A stretch of 64,000 bases of DNA from JANSWP01 sp041941305 (GCA_041941305.1 JBGTQJ010000036.1:30789-94788), one strand, 5' to 3'. Shown: positions 51,748 through 61,568, counted from the first letter of the stretch. A program made the numbers and translations. The notes: generated from the sequence alone by a model not told the origin.

Positions 51748-53478
51748 ATGCAACTAAGTGAACAAGAAGTCGTTCGGAGAGAAAACTTACAAAAAATTGA
51801 GGATTTAGGGTTTGAAACTTTCCCTGCTGCAAAAGTGGAGGTCAATTTCAAATCTACGGATATAACAACTGAGGATTATCACCAATCTTTAACCAAAAAA
51901 CTAGAGGAGATAAAAGGTATTGGTTCCGTTGGAGCTGAAAAGTTGAGGGATGCTCTTTTCCAAAATAGATTTAGAGCGGCCCAAGTTCTTCAAAATGAGG
52001 AACTCGTTAAAGAATTGGGCTTGTCAGAGAATATAGAGTTTGATGCAGGATTTGACAGAGCAGCAATGACATTGGAATCTTTTTGTGAAATTGTGAAAAA
52101 AGAAGCACTGGGTAAATTTGGAAAAGAGGATGCGGAGCATGTGAAAATTGCCGGAAGGTTTATGGGACAAAGAGGACCCTTTGCAAAATTGCAAGATGCT
52201 CATGGTCGGATACAATTATACATTGGGAAAAAGGATTTAGGCGAAACAGAAGAAGAATTGGAGCGCTACAAAAAATTAGTAAAACTGTTGGATATAGGTG
52301 ATTTTATTGCAGTAGCAGGTGATGTGTTTGCTACGGGTACTGGTGAAGTTTCGATCCACGTTAGGTCATTAAAGTTTTTGGGGAAAGCCCTTAGACCATT
52401 ACCTGTGGTGAAAAAAGATAAAGATGGCAACATTCATGATGCATTTAGTGATCCTGAATTACGATACCGAATGCGGTATGTCGATTTGACGGTTAACCCA
52501 CATGTAAAGGAAACCTTCCTAAAAAGAATCAAGATCATCAAAGCGATGCGTCGCTTCTTTGATGAGAAGGGTTGGTTGGAAGTTGAAACGCCAATATTAC
52601 AACCCATTCATGGAGGGGCGGCTGCTCGTCCCTTCAAAACGCACCACAATACCCTGGATATGCCATTATACATGCGCATTGCCAACGAGTTGTATTTAAA
52701 GAGATTAATTGTTGGAGGATTTGATGGAGTATATGAAATTGGTAAAATGTTTAGAAATGAAGGCATGGATCGGACGCATAATCCGGAGTTTACCATGATG
52801 GAAATATACGTTGCTTATAAAGACTATTATTGGATGATGGAAATGGTAGAGCAATGTTTGGAATATATTGCTACGGAAGCCAATGGTACTACTAAAACGA
52901 TGGTGGGAGATAGAGAAATAGAATTCAAAGCTCCTTACAGAAGATTGCCAATGTTTGAAGCAATTGAACATTATACAGGTATAGATGTCAGTGGAATGGA
53001 TGAGGATGGATTAAGAGAAGTTTGTAAAAAATTGCACATTCATGTTGATAAATCAATGGGCAAAGGCAAGCTGATTGATGAAATTTTTGGTGAAAAGGTA
53101 GAGGACCATTTAATTCAGCCTACCTATATTACGGATTACCCTATTGAAATGTCTCCATTAGCGAAAAAACATAGAAGCAAAGAGGGTTGTGTAGAGCGCT
53201 TTGAATTGTTCATCAATGGAAAAGAAGTGGCCAATGCTTATTCTGAGTTGAATGATCCTATCGACCAGCGAGAGCGTTTTGAACATCAATTGAAATTGGC
53301 TTCAAGAGGAGATGAAGAAGCGATGGCCCTGGACGAGGACTTTTTACGGGCTTTGGAGTACGGAATGCCACCAACCAGTGGTTTGGGAATAGGAATAGAT
53401 AGAATTACCATGATGTTGACAAATCAAAGTTCAATACAGGAGGTATTGTTTTTCCCTCAGATGAAGGCCGAAAATTAA
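51748..53478 (+). CDS. lysS: Class II lysyl-tRNA synthetase with N-terminal insert
   Basis: A 576-residue class II LysRS that charges tRNA-Lys. The N-terminal SEQEVVRRENLQKIEDLGFETFP is followed by an inserted region (about 48-130) before the OB-fold anticodon domain (VKIAGRFMGQRG, LQDAHGRIQLYIG). Catalytic motif 1 (VETPILQPIHGGAAARPF), motif 2 (FRNEGMDRTHNPEFTMMEIY) and motif 3 (GLGIGIDRITMML) are intact, and ELRYRMRYVDL is normal. The insert contains IKGIGSVGAEKLRDAL (55-70), a helix-hairpin-helix-like pattern, and an acidic helical part. The protein ends right after EVLFFPQMKAEN and lacks the C-terminal extension seen in some Bacteroidota LysRS. Its longer length thus comes from the insert. 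Confidence 0.95.
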   Translation: MQLSEQEVVRRENLQKIEDLGFETFPAAKVEVNFKSTDITTEDYHQSLTKKLEEIKGIGSVGAEKLRDALFQNRFRAAQVLQNEELVKELGLSENIEFDAGFDRAAMTLESFCEIVKKEALGKFGKEDAEHVKIAGRFMGQRGPFAKLQDAHGRIQLYIGKKDLGETEEELERYKKLVKLLDIGDFIAVAGDVFATGTGEVSIHVRSLKFLGKALRPLPVVKKDKDGNIHDAFSDPELRYRMRYVDLTVNPHVKETFLKRIKIIKAMRRFFDEKGWLEVETPILQPIHGGAAARPFKTHHNTLDMPLYMRIANELYLKRLIVGGFDGVYEIGKMFRNEGMDRTHNPEFTMMEIYVAYKDYYWMMEMVEQCLEYIATEANGTTKTMVGDREIEFKAPYRRLPMFEAIEHYTGIDVSGMDEDGLREVCKKLHIHVDKSMGKGKLIDEIFGEKVEDHLIQPTYITDYPIEMSPLAKKHRSKEGCVERFELFINGKEVANAYSELNDPIDQRERFEHQLKLASRGDEEAMALDEDFLRALEYGMPPTSGLGIGIDRITMMLTNQSSIQEVLFFPQMKAEN

Positions 53479-53549
53479 TATGGTTCAAAATTGTTCAAAA
53501 TTATTCCATTTTGTTTCATGGTCTTTTTGCACTTGAGCAATTATTTCAA

Positions 53550-54755
53550 ATGAGAATTCTTCATACATCAGATTGGCATTTAGGGCAAAAGTTCATTTAC
53601 TTCGACAGAGAGGAGGAACATCGTTTGGCATTAGAATGGATTTTGGAGCTTATTGATAGTAAAAAAGTAGAGTTGGTGATCATTGCAGGTGATATTTTTG
53701 ACATTGGCAATCCACCAAATTATGCTCGTTCCCTGTATTATAATTTTTTGAGAAAATTGCTTACCACTAGCTGTCGCCATGTGGTAATTATTGGCGGGAA
53801 TCATGACTCACCCTCAATGCTGGAGGCGCCTAAAGCTTTGTTGAAAGAATTTAAGATTCATGTAATTGGAAGTGCTACAGGAAATATAGTCGATGAAATA
53901 ATTGAATTAAAAAATGATAAAGGAGAATTGGAAGCAGTTATAGCTGCTGTACCTTTTCTAAGAGATAGAGATTTGCGGTCAAGCGTCTCGGGGGAAACTG
54001 GAATTGAACGTATTGAGAAAATCAGAGAAGGTATTCTAAATCATTATGTGGAAGTCGGTAAGTCCTTGAAGCCTTATGCCAAAAAGAAAATCCCTCTTAT
54101 CGTTACTGGGCACTTGTTTGCCATGGGTTCCGAAGCTTCTGAAAAGCAAAATAATATTTACATAGGAGACAAAGAGAATATAAAAGCTGGACAATTTCCA
54201 AAGGAATTTGACTATATAGCTTTAGGGCACATTCATCGCAATCAAATGGTAGGTGGCCTTCAAAAAGTGCGGTATAGTGGTTCCATCATTCCATTGAGTT
54301 TTTCAGAAACCAGAGATGAGAAGTCAGTTAATTTGTTGACATTCAGTGGAAAAGAAATTGAAAAACTAGATGTGGTTCCAATTCCCGTTTTTAGAAGATT
54401 GAAAACAATAACAGGTTCCTTAATAGAAGTACAGGAAAAACTGGAATTACATAACAAAAAATATTCGGAGCATTTGACCTCCTGGGTGGAAATAATTATT
54501 GATTCCGAAAGCTTAATTCCCAATCTGGATGAGTTGTTAAGGGACTTTACAAAAGAAATGAATCTGGAAATATTAAAAATTCGTTTAAATCGACCTCACT
54601 TTTCAATTGATTCACAGGTTGAGGAGATGGATTTGTCTGATTTGAAACCATTGGAAGTTTTTAGAAAAAAATGTAAAAGTGCTGGACAGGCTCCAGAAGA
54701 AATGGAAGAACTGGAAAAATCATTTCTCGAACTCCAGAACTTAATGAATGAATGA
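53550..54755 (+). CDS. sbcD: Nuclease SbcCD subunit D
   Basis: The Mre11-like nuclease subunit, 401 residues from the ATG at 53550 that begins MRILHTSDWHLGQ; the in-frame extension to 53511 is rejected. Phosphoesterase motifs are all present: SDWHLG (I), AGDIFDIGNPP (II), GGNHDSP (III), TGHLFAMG (IV) and LGHIHRNQ (V), which bind two Mn2+. The C-terminal part carries the capping and SbcC-binding region. It lies 71 bases after lysS and 89 bases before sbcC, so sbcDC is an operon that may be read with lysS. Confidence 0.95.
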   Translation: MRILHTSDWHLGQKFIYFDREEEHRLALEWILELIDSKKVELVIIAGDIFDIGNPPNYARSLYYNFLRKLLTTSCRHVVIIGGNHDSPSMLEAPKALLKEFKIHVIGSATGNIVDEIIELKNDKGELEAVIAAVPFLRDRDLRSSVSGETGIERIEKIREGILNHYVEVGKSLKPYAKKKIPLIVTGHLFAMGSEASEKQNNIYIGDKENIKAGQFPKEFDYIALGHIHRNQMVGGLQKVRYSGSIIPLSFSETRDEKSVNLLTFSGKEIEKLDVVPIPVFRRLKTITGSLIEVQEKLELHNKKYSEHLTSWVEIIIDSESLIPNLDELLRDFTKEMNLEILKIRLNRPHFSIDSQVEEMDLSDLKPLEVFRKKCKSAGQAPEEMEELEKSFLELQNLMNE

Positions 54756-54844
54756 AGCGAAGTGATATGTTTTTTTAATAAACAATAGGCAGTAGGCACT
54801 TTTTTGGGTAAAAAAGTATTGAGATTTTTCAATTGTTGATATAA

Positions 54845-57800
54845 ATGAAAATCCTTAAAGTCAAGATCAAGAATTTGAATTCGCTACGGCTGGAAACGGA
54901 GATTGATTTCAACGATGCTCCTTTTCGGGATATTGGCTTGTTTGCGATTGTTGGGGATACTGGTGCTGGGAAAACGACATTACTGGATGCCATAACTTTG
55001 GCTTTGTATGGAAAATTGCATCGAAATAAAGATGCAAGAGAAGCCCTTTCTTATGGTGCAATTGATTGTTTTGCAGAAGTTGTTTTTGAAGTGAAGCAAA
55101 AGAAATACTTATGTTGGTGGAGTGTTTGGAGAGCTAGAAAAAACCAGGAGGGAAATATTTTAGGTCCCAGTCGAAAATTGAGTGAATGGGATGAAGAAAA
55201 GCTCGAATTTGTTGGAATTGCTGATAAAATTCGAGAGGTAGATGATCAGGTGGAATCCATAACAGGGTTGGATTACAACCGCTTTACCCGCTCGGTTATT
55301 CTCTCCCAGGGAGATTTTGCTGCCTTTTTAAAATCAAATGAAAAAGAAAGAAGTGATTTACTGGAAAGGATAACAGGTACCGAGATTTATTCTGAATTAT
55401 CAAAAGCTGCATTCAGGAAAATGCGAGAAGAGGAAGGGAAATTGGGAAATCTAAAACAAAAACAAGAGCATCTTCAGCTTTTGGGTAAGGAGGAGCTTAA
55501 AGAATTGAAAAAATCTCTGAAAGAAAAAGAAAAGGAGGTGACAGCAAGGAATAGGGATCTGGCAGATATAGGAAAGCAAATTGTTCAATGGAAGAAGCTA
55601 AAAGAACTCGAACAAATAGAAGTTGAACTAGAGAGTCGAGCCCAAAAATTACAGGAAAATAAGAAGACAAATGAAACTAATTTAAAGCGTTTAGAACAGC
55701 ATAAGAATGCGATTCCATTCAAGCCCCAATTAGAGAAAATTGAGGATAAGAATTTGGAATACAGTGATTTAGGAATCGAGATAAACAGATTGGAAAAAAA
55801 TGTTGAAGCATACAGTTTAGAAAAGAAAGATTTAGATGAGCACTTCGAACTCCAAAAAATAAGGCTTTCAGATTTTAAAGAAGAAAAAAAGGAGCAATTA
55901 AAATTAATTGACAAGGTCATTAAGTTGGATATTGAAATTGCAGAAAAGTCAAATCCACTTACACAAAAACTGGAAACGAAGGCTGAATTTAAAAAGACGC
56001 TTGAAGCATCCAAAATTGGATTAGTGGAATTGAAAGGGAATCTTGAGGGAGTAAAAAGTGAATTAAAAGACTTGGGAGATTGGAAAAAAGAGCAAAAGAA
56101 TGCTTTGGATTTACCTAGTCAATATAATCATTTAAGAGATTTGTTCTTTGAACTGGGGAAGGGATTTAATGATTTGGAAGACAATAGGAAACTGTTGAAT
56201 AATCTAAATGAAGCGGTAAAACTTCTGAAGGAAGAGGAGGGTGCCAAGAACCAAAAACTGAAATTATTAAAAGAAGAAATTGACGGGCTTGAAGAAAAAT
56301 TTAAGTCGATACTTCCCAAAAAATATACACTAGGCAGGTCAGAGGTACTTGGCAATTTAAGTCAGGAGATTGAATACATGGGGGAAGACAGAAGGTTTTT
56401 GGAAAAGTGGAAGGTAGAATCTGAATCCTACCAAACATTAGTGAGTAATTTAGGTGATTTGATGGAGCAATTAGAACATCTGGAAAATCAGGCCCTGGCC
56501 TTGGATTTAAATGTGATGACAGCTTTACAGGAAACGGATAATATTAGAGATCTGCTTAGATACAAACAAAAGATATACGAACAACAACAGGCTATTTCCA
56601 ACTATGAAAAAGACAGAGCAAATTTAAAAGATGGTGAAGCTTGTCCCCTTTGCGGTTCTATTGACCATCCATATACCATACACGGTCTTGAACCATTTGT
56701 TGATACTTCAAAAAAGGAGTTTGAAGAGGCATTAAAAAAACTTGAATATTCCGAAAAACAACTTCGATCTTTAATCCAACAACAGTATGAATTGACCATT
56801 TCTCAGAGAGAAATACAAAGAAAGAGAGAACAACAAGTTGCTGATATTCAGTCCTTTGAGGAAGCGTTTATTTTAATGATTCCTCAGTTAAAAGAAGAGC
56901 AATGGATTGGAACGTCGATTGGGAATTTAGGGAAACAATTATCAAATTTTGATACCCTGCTGGAAGAGAAAAAAGAATTGAGGAATTTATTGTCCACTCT
57001 AAATCATCAATTAGAAAAAAAAGAAAAAGAGTTTCAGCAATTTTCAGAAGAGTGGAGAAAACTGGAAAAACAAGTTCAAAGCAAATCTGATGAATGGAAT
57101 TTCAAGAAAAAAGAAATAGAGAAATCCGAAAAACATTTTTCCAAGAATGAAAAAAAATTGAGCAGGTTATTAAAAAAATACGGATTCGAATTCAAGGTGG
57201 AATCTGCAAATAAGCTATTTAAAAGATTAGAAGCAAAAAAAAATGAAATAGAGAAAAACACATTTCGAATCATTCAATTGGAAAAACAACAAGAGGTAAT
57301 CGCAAAAGAGTTGGAATTAGGTTCAAAGAATCTCTCCTCCTTTGAAAGACAATACGAATCATTACAGACTGGTATCAAAAAAGAAACTGAAGTTATAGAA
57401 AAACTAAGAAGTCAACGGTTCGAATTATTTGGAGATGAGGATTGTGAAGTGAAAAAAAATGAATTAGAGGATACAGCAAATGATAAAGAAAAATTATTGG
57501 AAGCTTTAAAAACTCAAATTGTTGAGTTGGATTTAAAATTAAAGACTGCTGAAGGTTCCCTTAAGGAGAAAAGAGCAAAATCAAAATCACTTGGTACTGA
57601 ACTTGAAAAGCTGAAGTCTGATTTGTTGAAAAAACTAAAAAAAGTAAAAATTGAAACTATCGAAAATTTGGAAAAATTTATTCTGGATGAGGCGGAAGCC
57701 AGAAGGATTGAAGAAACCCGGAAAAAATTAAATATTGAAGAACAATTGTTGGAAAAGGAAAAAGCAGCAAATTCCAAAAAAATTAAAGTTGAAAAAAAAC

Positions 57801-58480
57801 GAGTTGAAAAAGTAGAAAACTTTGAATATTTGGAGCGTCAACAAAGTGAAATAGAGGCTGTTAGAAATGATTTGTTGCAAGAAATTGGAAAATTAAATGG
57901 TCAACTTACAGATAATGAAAAACGAAAAACCGACGCAAAAGATTTGCTTCAACAAATTGACAACCAAAGGAAAGAATGTAATAGGTGGGCAATGTTAAAT
58001 GATCTAATAGGATCTGCAGATGGTAAAAAATTCAGAATATTTGCCCAAGGATTGACTTTGAAAAAACTCGTAAATCTAGCAAATACACACTTAAAAAATT
58101 TGAATGGAAGATATCTCATTTTGAAACCTGAGGATCAGGATTTGAGATTAGATATTTTAGATACATTCCAGGCTGATAATGTTCGCTCCATGAATACACT
58201 TTCAGGTGGAGAAAGCTTCTTGGTGAGCTTGGCACTAGCACTTGGCTTATCTGATTTAGCTGGGAAAAACACCAATATTCGTTCCCTGTTTATTGATGAA
58301 GGATTTGGAACACTTGATGAAAACACACTTGATTTGGCGATTACCACGCTGGAAAATTTGCAATCCCAGGGGAAAACGATTGGCGTAATTTCACATGTAA
58401 AGGAATTAAAGGAACGCATCTCAACTCAAATTCGAGTAGTCAAGAAAAGTGGAGGCTTTAGTGAAATTGAAATTATTTAG
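54845..58480 (+). CDS. sbcC: Nuclease SbcCD subunit C (Rad50-like ATPase)
   Basis: A 1211-residue SMC-type ATPase partner of SbcD, which opens hairpins and cleaves blocked DNA ends. N-terminal IKNLNSLR and Walker A GDTGAGKTTLLDAI (about 38-51), then two long coiled-coil arms, joined by the zinc hook with Cys600-Pro-Leu-Cys603 (GEACPLCGSIDHP). The second ATPase half has the signature LSGGESFLVSLALALGLSDL and Walker B region SLFIDEGFGTLDENTL. Length is a little above E. coli SbcC (1048), mainly in the coils. Its last 4 bases overlap the end of the convergent mscS-like gene. Confidence 0.96.
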   Translation: MKILKVKIKNLNSLRLETEIDFNDAPFRDIGLFAIVGDTGAGKTTLLDAITLALYGKLHRNKDAREALSYGAIDCFAEVVFEVKQKKYLCWWSVWRARKNQEGNILGPSRKLSEWDEEKLEFVGIADKIREVDDQVESITGLDYNRFTRSVILSQGDFAAFLKSNEKERSDLLERITGTEIYSELSKAAFRKMREEEGKLGNLKQKQEHLQLLGKEELKELKKSLKEKEKEVTARNRDLADIGKQIVQWKKLKELEQIEVELESRAQKLQENKKTNETNLKRLEQHKNAIPFKPQLEKIEDKNLEYSDLGIEINRLEKNVEAYSLEKKDLDEHFELQKIRLSDFKEEKKEQLKLIDKVIKLDIEIAEKSNPLTQKLETKAEFKKTLEASKIGLVELKGNLEGVKSELKDLGDWKKEQKNALDLPSQYNHLRDLFFELGKGFNDLEDNRKLLNNLNEAVKLLKEEEGAKNQKLKLLKEEIDGLEEKFKSILPKKYTLGRSEVLGNLSQEIEYMGEDRRFLEKWKVESESYQTLVSNLGDLMEQLEHLENQALALDLNVMTALQETDNIRDLLRYKQKIYEQQQAISNYEKDRANLKDGEACPLCGSIDHPYTIHGLEPFVDTSKKEFEEALKKLEYSEKQLRSLIQQQYELTISQREIQRKREQQVADIQSFEEAFILMIPQLKEEQWIGTSIGNLGKQLSNFDTLLEEKKELRNLLSTLNHQLEKKEKEFQQFSEEWRKLEKQVQSKSDEWNFKKKEIEKSEKHFSKNEKKLSRLLKKYGFEFKVESANKLFKRLEAKKNEIEKNTFRIIQLEKQQEVIAKELELGSKNLSSFERQYESLQTGIKKETEVIEKLRSQRFELFGDEDCEVKKNELEDTANDKEKLLEALKTQIVELDLKLKTAEGSLKEKRAKSKSLGTELEKLKSDLLKKLKKVKIETIENLEKFILDEAEARRIEETRKKLNIEEQLLEKEKAANSKKIKVEKKRVEKVENFEYLERQQSEIEAVRNDLLQEIGKLNGQLTDNEKRKTDAKDLLQQIDNQRKECNRWAMLNDLIGSADGKKFRIFAQGLTLKKLVNLANTHLKNLNGRYLILKPEDQDLRLDILDTFQADNVRSMNTLSGGESFLVSLALALGLSDLAGKNTNIRSLFIDEGFGTLDENTLDLAITTLENLQSQGKTIGVISHVKELKERISTQIRVVKKSGGFSEIEII

Positions 58481-59331
58481 TTTAAATCTTCCGGATTGCG
58501 TATCCACAAATCGGTTTGTGGGAAAGGAATTTCGATTTCATGTTCTCGAAATAATTTTACTATCTCAAATCTAATATCACTTTTTATCGTCTCACTTTTG
58601 AAAAATTCAAAACTATAATAGTGTAGAATAAAATCAAGTGAAGAGTTACCAAAATCCTTAAATTCCACGTAGGACTTAGGGTTTTTTAAAACCGAAGGAT
58701 GCTGAATAGCAGCTTCCAACAGCAGTTTTTCAACCAGTTGCACATTTGAGCTATAAGAAACCCCTACAAAAATTTGAAACCTTGTCGGACTTGGCAAATG
58801 ACTCCAATTAATGACATTTTCAGAAACAAGCTTGGAATTGGGTATGAGGATGGATATTTCATCTCGGGTCTCGACCTGTGAAGTTCTAAATCCGATTTCT
58901 CTAACAATTGCAACTAAACCGTCAACCTGAATAATATCACCAACTTCGACTGTCCCCTCAAATAGAATAATAAGTCCGGAAACAAAATCTTTGAAAGTTT
59001 CCTGAAGTCCGAGTCCGATACCTACCAATAATGCAGCAGATCCTGCCCAAAGTACTGAAAGTTCTATGCTCAAAGATTGAAGTGCTGTGAGTATCCCTGC
59101 AATGTAAATTACATAAAACACCAATCTGGTTAATGTGTATTGTCTTCCAATATCAATTTTTCTTCTTTTGAAAAAACGCGCAAGCAATATTCGATTTGTG
59201 AACCATGCGATTACTCTGGCTCCAAATAAAATCAGTAATGCCAAAATGATCTGCATTAGGGTAATGCTATGTGGATTTTCTTCTGAACCCCATGACCATT
59301 TTATGTTTTGTAAAAAATCTAAAAATTCCAT
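58477..59331 (-). CDS. Small-conductance mechanosensitive channel (MscS family)
   Basis: A 284-residue MscS channel with three membrane helices. Helix 3 lines the pore: SVLWAGSAALLVGIGLGLQETFKDFVSGLIIL (shown in part, about 90-122) has the Ala/Gly packing of the family. The beta domain follows (GDIIQVDGLVAIVREIGFRTSQVETRDEI) with NSKLVSENVINWS, and the C-terminal alpha/beta domain closes the cage. It opens on membrane tension to release osmolytes. The TAA stop overlaps the sbcC stop by four bases. Confidence 0.92.
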   Translation of the reverse strand: MEFLDFLQNIKWSWGSEENPHSITLMQIILALLILFGARVIAWFTNRILLARFFKRRKIDIGRQYTLTRLVFYVIYIAGILTALQSLSIELSVLWAGSAALLVGIGLGLQETFKDFVSGLIILFEGTVEVGDIIQVDGLVAIVREIGFRTSQVETRDEISILIPNSKLVSENVINWSHLPSPTRFQIFVGVSYSSNVQLVEKLLLEAAIQHPSVLKNPKSYVEFKDFGNSSLDFILHYYSFEFFKSETIKSDIRFEIVKLFREHEIEIPFPQTDLWIRNPEDLN

Positions 59332-59369
59332 TTAATATTTTTGGTTTTCTGATATTTTGGGTGATTGGA

Positions 59370-59766
59370 GTCAAACATGAGTCATCCCAAATTTTGCCAA
59401 TAAAAAACCTTTCGCATATCTTTTCTTGCCTAATCTGTTGATATTCAGTCTGTTGCGGGGTGCGAGTTGTGGGTTGGTCAAACCCGCAACTCGCACCCCG
59501 CAACAAAAATACATTACATAGTGAGTTGAAATTCAGTGATTTAAGATGTAATCTGAAAATTCAGCTTGCCCCTTTGGGGCAGGGGTGATTGGTTCTATCG
59601 TTTTTTCAAAAAATGAAAATCAAAATGAAAATTAAAATAGAAGAATGCCCCTTTGGCTTTATTAATATTTGGCTTTTTCATTTTGATTTTCATTTTAATT
59701 TTGATTGAAAACAGTTTAAATTAGAACCAATCACCCCTGCCTTTGGGGGGATGATTCATGTTTGAC
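59370..59766. mobile_element. 397-bp non-coding element with terminal inverted repeats (MITE-like)
   Basis: Ends 59370-59388 (GTCAAACATGAGTCATCCC) and 59748-59766 are inverted copies matching 18 of 19. Inside are a hairpin with 25-base arms (59451-59475 and 59481-59505; one mismatch; TTGCGGGGTGCGAGTTG), then a second palindromic half: 20-bp perfect arms (59578-59597 and 59722-59741; GATTGGTTCTA) that enclose a perfect 22-bp A/T repeat (59610-59631 and 59675-59696). No coding frame is supported and no target duplication is obvious. Parts of it recur at 63872-64000. It fits a miniature inverted-repeat element moved by a transposase encoded elsewhere; this last point is inference. Confidence 0.75.
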
Positions 59767-59842
59767 CACACAAATTGTCAAAGAAGGATATTTTTTATTA
59801 GGGTTCAAAAATAGCAATCGAAATAACCCCCACCAAATGTCA

Positions 59843-59850
59843 TATTTTTG
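59843..59850 (+). promoter_or_regulatory. Candidate -7 promoter box for the ArsC-like gene
   Basis: TATTTTTG followed by CA fits the consensus, 93 bases before the ATG. Confidence 0.4.
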
Positions 59851-59942
59851 CAATGCTTTTTTCAAAAATATTATCAAAGTCAAATCTTTCAGACATTCGT
59901 GTTCTAAATAAATACCGTCAGCAAAATTGAATTGAATAATTT

Positions 59943-60299
59943 ATGAGAAAAATTTATCATTTGGCGAACTGCACCACTTGTCAGAGAATTATTAAAGAAC
60001 TAGGTGGGCTTAAAGATTTTGAAAAACAGAATATTAAGGAGGAAAAAATTACTCCTCAGCAATTGGAAAAGATGAAGACGATGGCTGGTAATTATGAATC
60101 GCTTTTTAGTCGCCGGGCAATGAAATACAAAGCCTGGGGGTTGAAGGATAAAGACCTGAAGGAAGAGGATTATAAAAAATATATTTTGGAAGAATACACC
60201 TTCCTAAAACGCCCTGTGGTGATAATTGAGGATAAAATTTTTATTGGCAATACTAAAAAGACAGTTCAAGCGACCTATGATTGTTTGTGTGAGCAATAA
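59943..60299 (+). CDS. ArsC/Spx-family thioredoxin-fold protein
   Basis: A 118-residue protein of the ArsC family (thioredoxin-like fold). The N-terminal YHLANCTTCQRII (about 5-17) has a CxxC pair, and the C-terminal FLKRPVVIIEDKIFIGNTK is the conserved R-P-V region. True arsenate reductases of this family use the first Cys with Arg residues of the R-P loop; Spx-like members act as redox regulators. The CxxC and lack of an ars operon make an oxidoreductase or regulator as likely as an arsenate reductase. It lies 18 bases before hemF and is probably co-transcribed with it. Confidence 0.85.
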   Translation: MRKIYHLANCTTCQRIIKELGGLKDFEKQNIKEEKITPQQLEKMKTMAGNYESLFSRRAMKYKAWGLKDKDLKEEDYKKYILEEYTFLKRPVVIIEDKIFIGNTKKTVQATYDCLCEQ

Positions 60300-60317
60300 A
60301 ATCTGAAATAATTAATT

Positions 60318-61226
60318 ATGTTGAATAAAGAAGCCATAAGCGATTTTTTTAAGCTTTTGCAAGATGATATTTGTGGTCAGTTAGAAGCAGCCGATGGAAA
60401 AGGAAGGTTTCGCCAGGATTTATGGGAAAGAGATGGTGGTGGCGGTGGGCGTACTCGAATTATTGAAGGGCAGCATATTGAAAAAGGAGGAGTAAATTTC
60501 TCAGCAGTACACGGCGTTTTACCAGAAAAAATCTCAAAAGCTTTAAAACTTTCCGGAAGCAATTTTTTTGCAACTGGTGTTTCTATTGTTTTACATCCGA
60601 AAAGCCCTATGGTACCGATCATCCATATGAATGTTCGTTATTTTGAGATCGAAAAAGATGCTCATGACTCTATCTGGTGGTTTGGAGGAGGCATTGATTT
60701 GACTCCTCATTTTGTGGTTATTGAGGATGCCAGATTTTTTCACCAAAGTTTAAAGAACGTGTGTGATCAGCATCATCCGGACTATTATCCTACATTTAAA
60801 AAATGGGCTGATGATTATTTCTATGTCAGGCACAGGAAGGAAACACGAGGAATTGGTGGGATATTTTTTGATAGATTAAGTGCTGAAGATGGATTTACCA
60901 AGGAACGGCGGTTTGAGTTTGTAAAGGATGTTGGAAATGCATTTTGCCCAATTTATATATCTCTGTTAAACAAAAATAAAAACCTTGCATATGGAGAAGA
61001 TGAAAAACAGTGGCAATATTTAAGGCGAGGCAGATATGTTGAATTTAATCTGGTATGGGACAAAGGGACAAAATTTGGTTTGGACACTGATGGAAGAACC
61101 GAGTCCATTTTGATGAGCCTTCCTCCTACTGTAAAATGGGTTTACAATCACCAGGCTGAAGAAAATAGTAAAGAATTAGAGACGCTGAGGATGCTGAAAA
61201 AAGGAATAGATTTTATAAATCTCTGA
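60318..61226 (+). CDS. hemF: Oxygen-dependent coproporphyrinogen III oxidase
   Basis: A 302-residue HemF that oxidatively decarboxylates coproporphyrinogen III to protoporphyrinogen IX with O2. Family segments: FRQDLWERDGGGGGRTRI (about 35-52), GVNFSAVHG, FFATGVSIVLHPKSPMVP, HMNVRYFE, WWFGGGIDLTPHF, the substrate region HRKETRGIGGIFFD and the C-terminal RRGRYVEFNLVWDKGTKFGLDT. All conserved His positions seen. Aerobic heme synthesis is implied. Other hem genes are not adjacent. Confidence 0.96.
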   Translation: MLNKEAISDFFKLLQDDICGQLEAADGKGRFRQDLWERDGGGGGRTRIIEGQHIEKGGVNFSAVHGVLPEKISKALKLSGSNFFATGVSIVLHPKSPMVPIIHMNVRYFEIEKDAHDSIWWFGGGIDLTPHFVVIEDARFFHQSLKNVCDQHHPDYYPTFKKWADDYFYVRHRKETRGIGGIFFDRLSAEDGFTKERRFEFVKDVGNAFCPIYISLLNKNKNLAYGEDEKQWQYLRRGRYVEFNLVWDKGTKFGLDTDGRTESILMSLPPTVKWVYNHQAEENSKELETLRMLKKGIDFINL

Positions 61227-61568
61227 TTACCTCCTGAATCCAAATTTATCATTTAATTTTGAGAGGGTTGGTACAAATTTTGAATATTTCAATTGTGTTT
61301 TGAAAAAACTCCACCTAAAAATTCCCTCCCTGATTACCTAATATTACCAATCTCTCTTATTCACATTTGCTATAAAATTTTTGGCTTTTGATTGACACAA
61401 TCCATGCGAATTACACTCACCTTGGCAGTGACAATGTGCATTTATTGCCTAATACGTTGCTGCCTTTTTTATTAAACTGTAATTTTCTTTCAAAGGAAAA
61501 CCTTCGAAAGAAATATGTAATGATTTTGGTATTTTTGATTTTTTTAGACTGAAATTGTAAAATTTATC
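61227..61568. other. Intergenic region, 342 bases
   Basis: AT-rich spacer between hemF and the DciA-like gene. I see no gene, clear hairpin or consensus promoter. A reverse reading frame (61449-61715) overlaps the DciA-like gene and is rejected. Confidence 0.4.

Noticed and set aside
59267..59506. Reverse 79-codon frame at the inverted-repeat element
   Set aside because: It crosses the mscS start and the 25-base hairpin; residues only reflect the palindrome.
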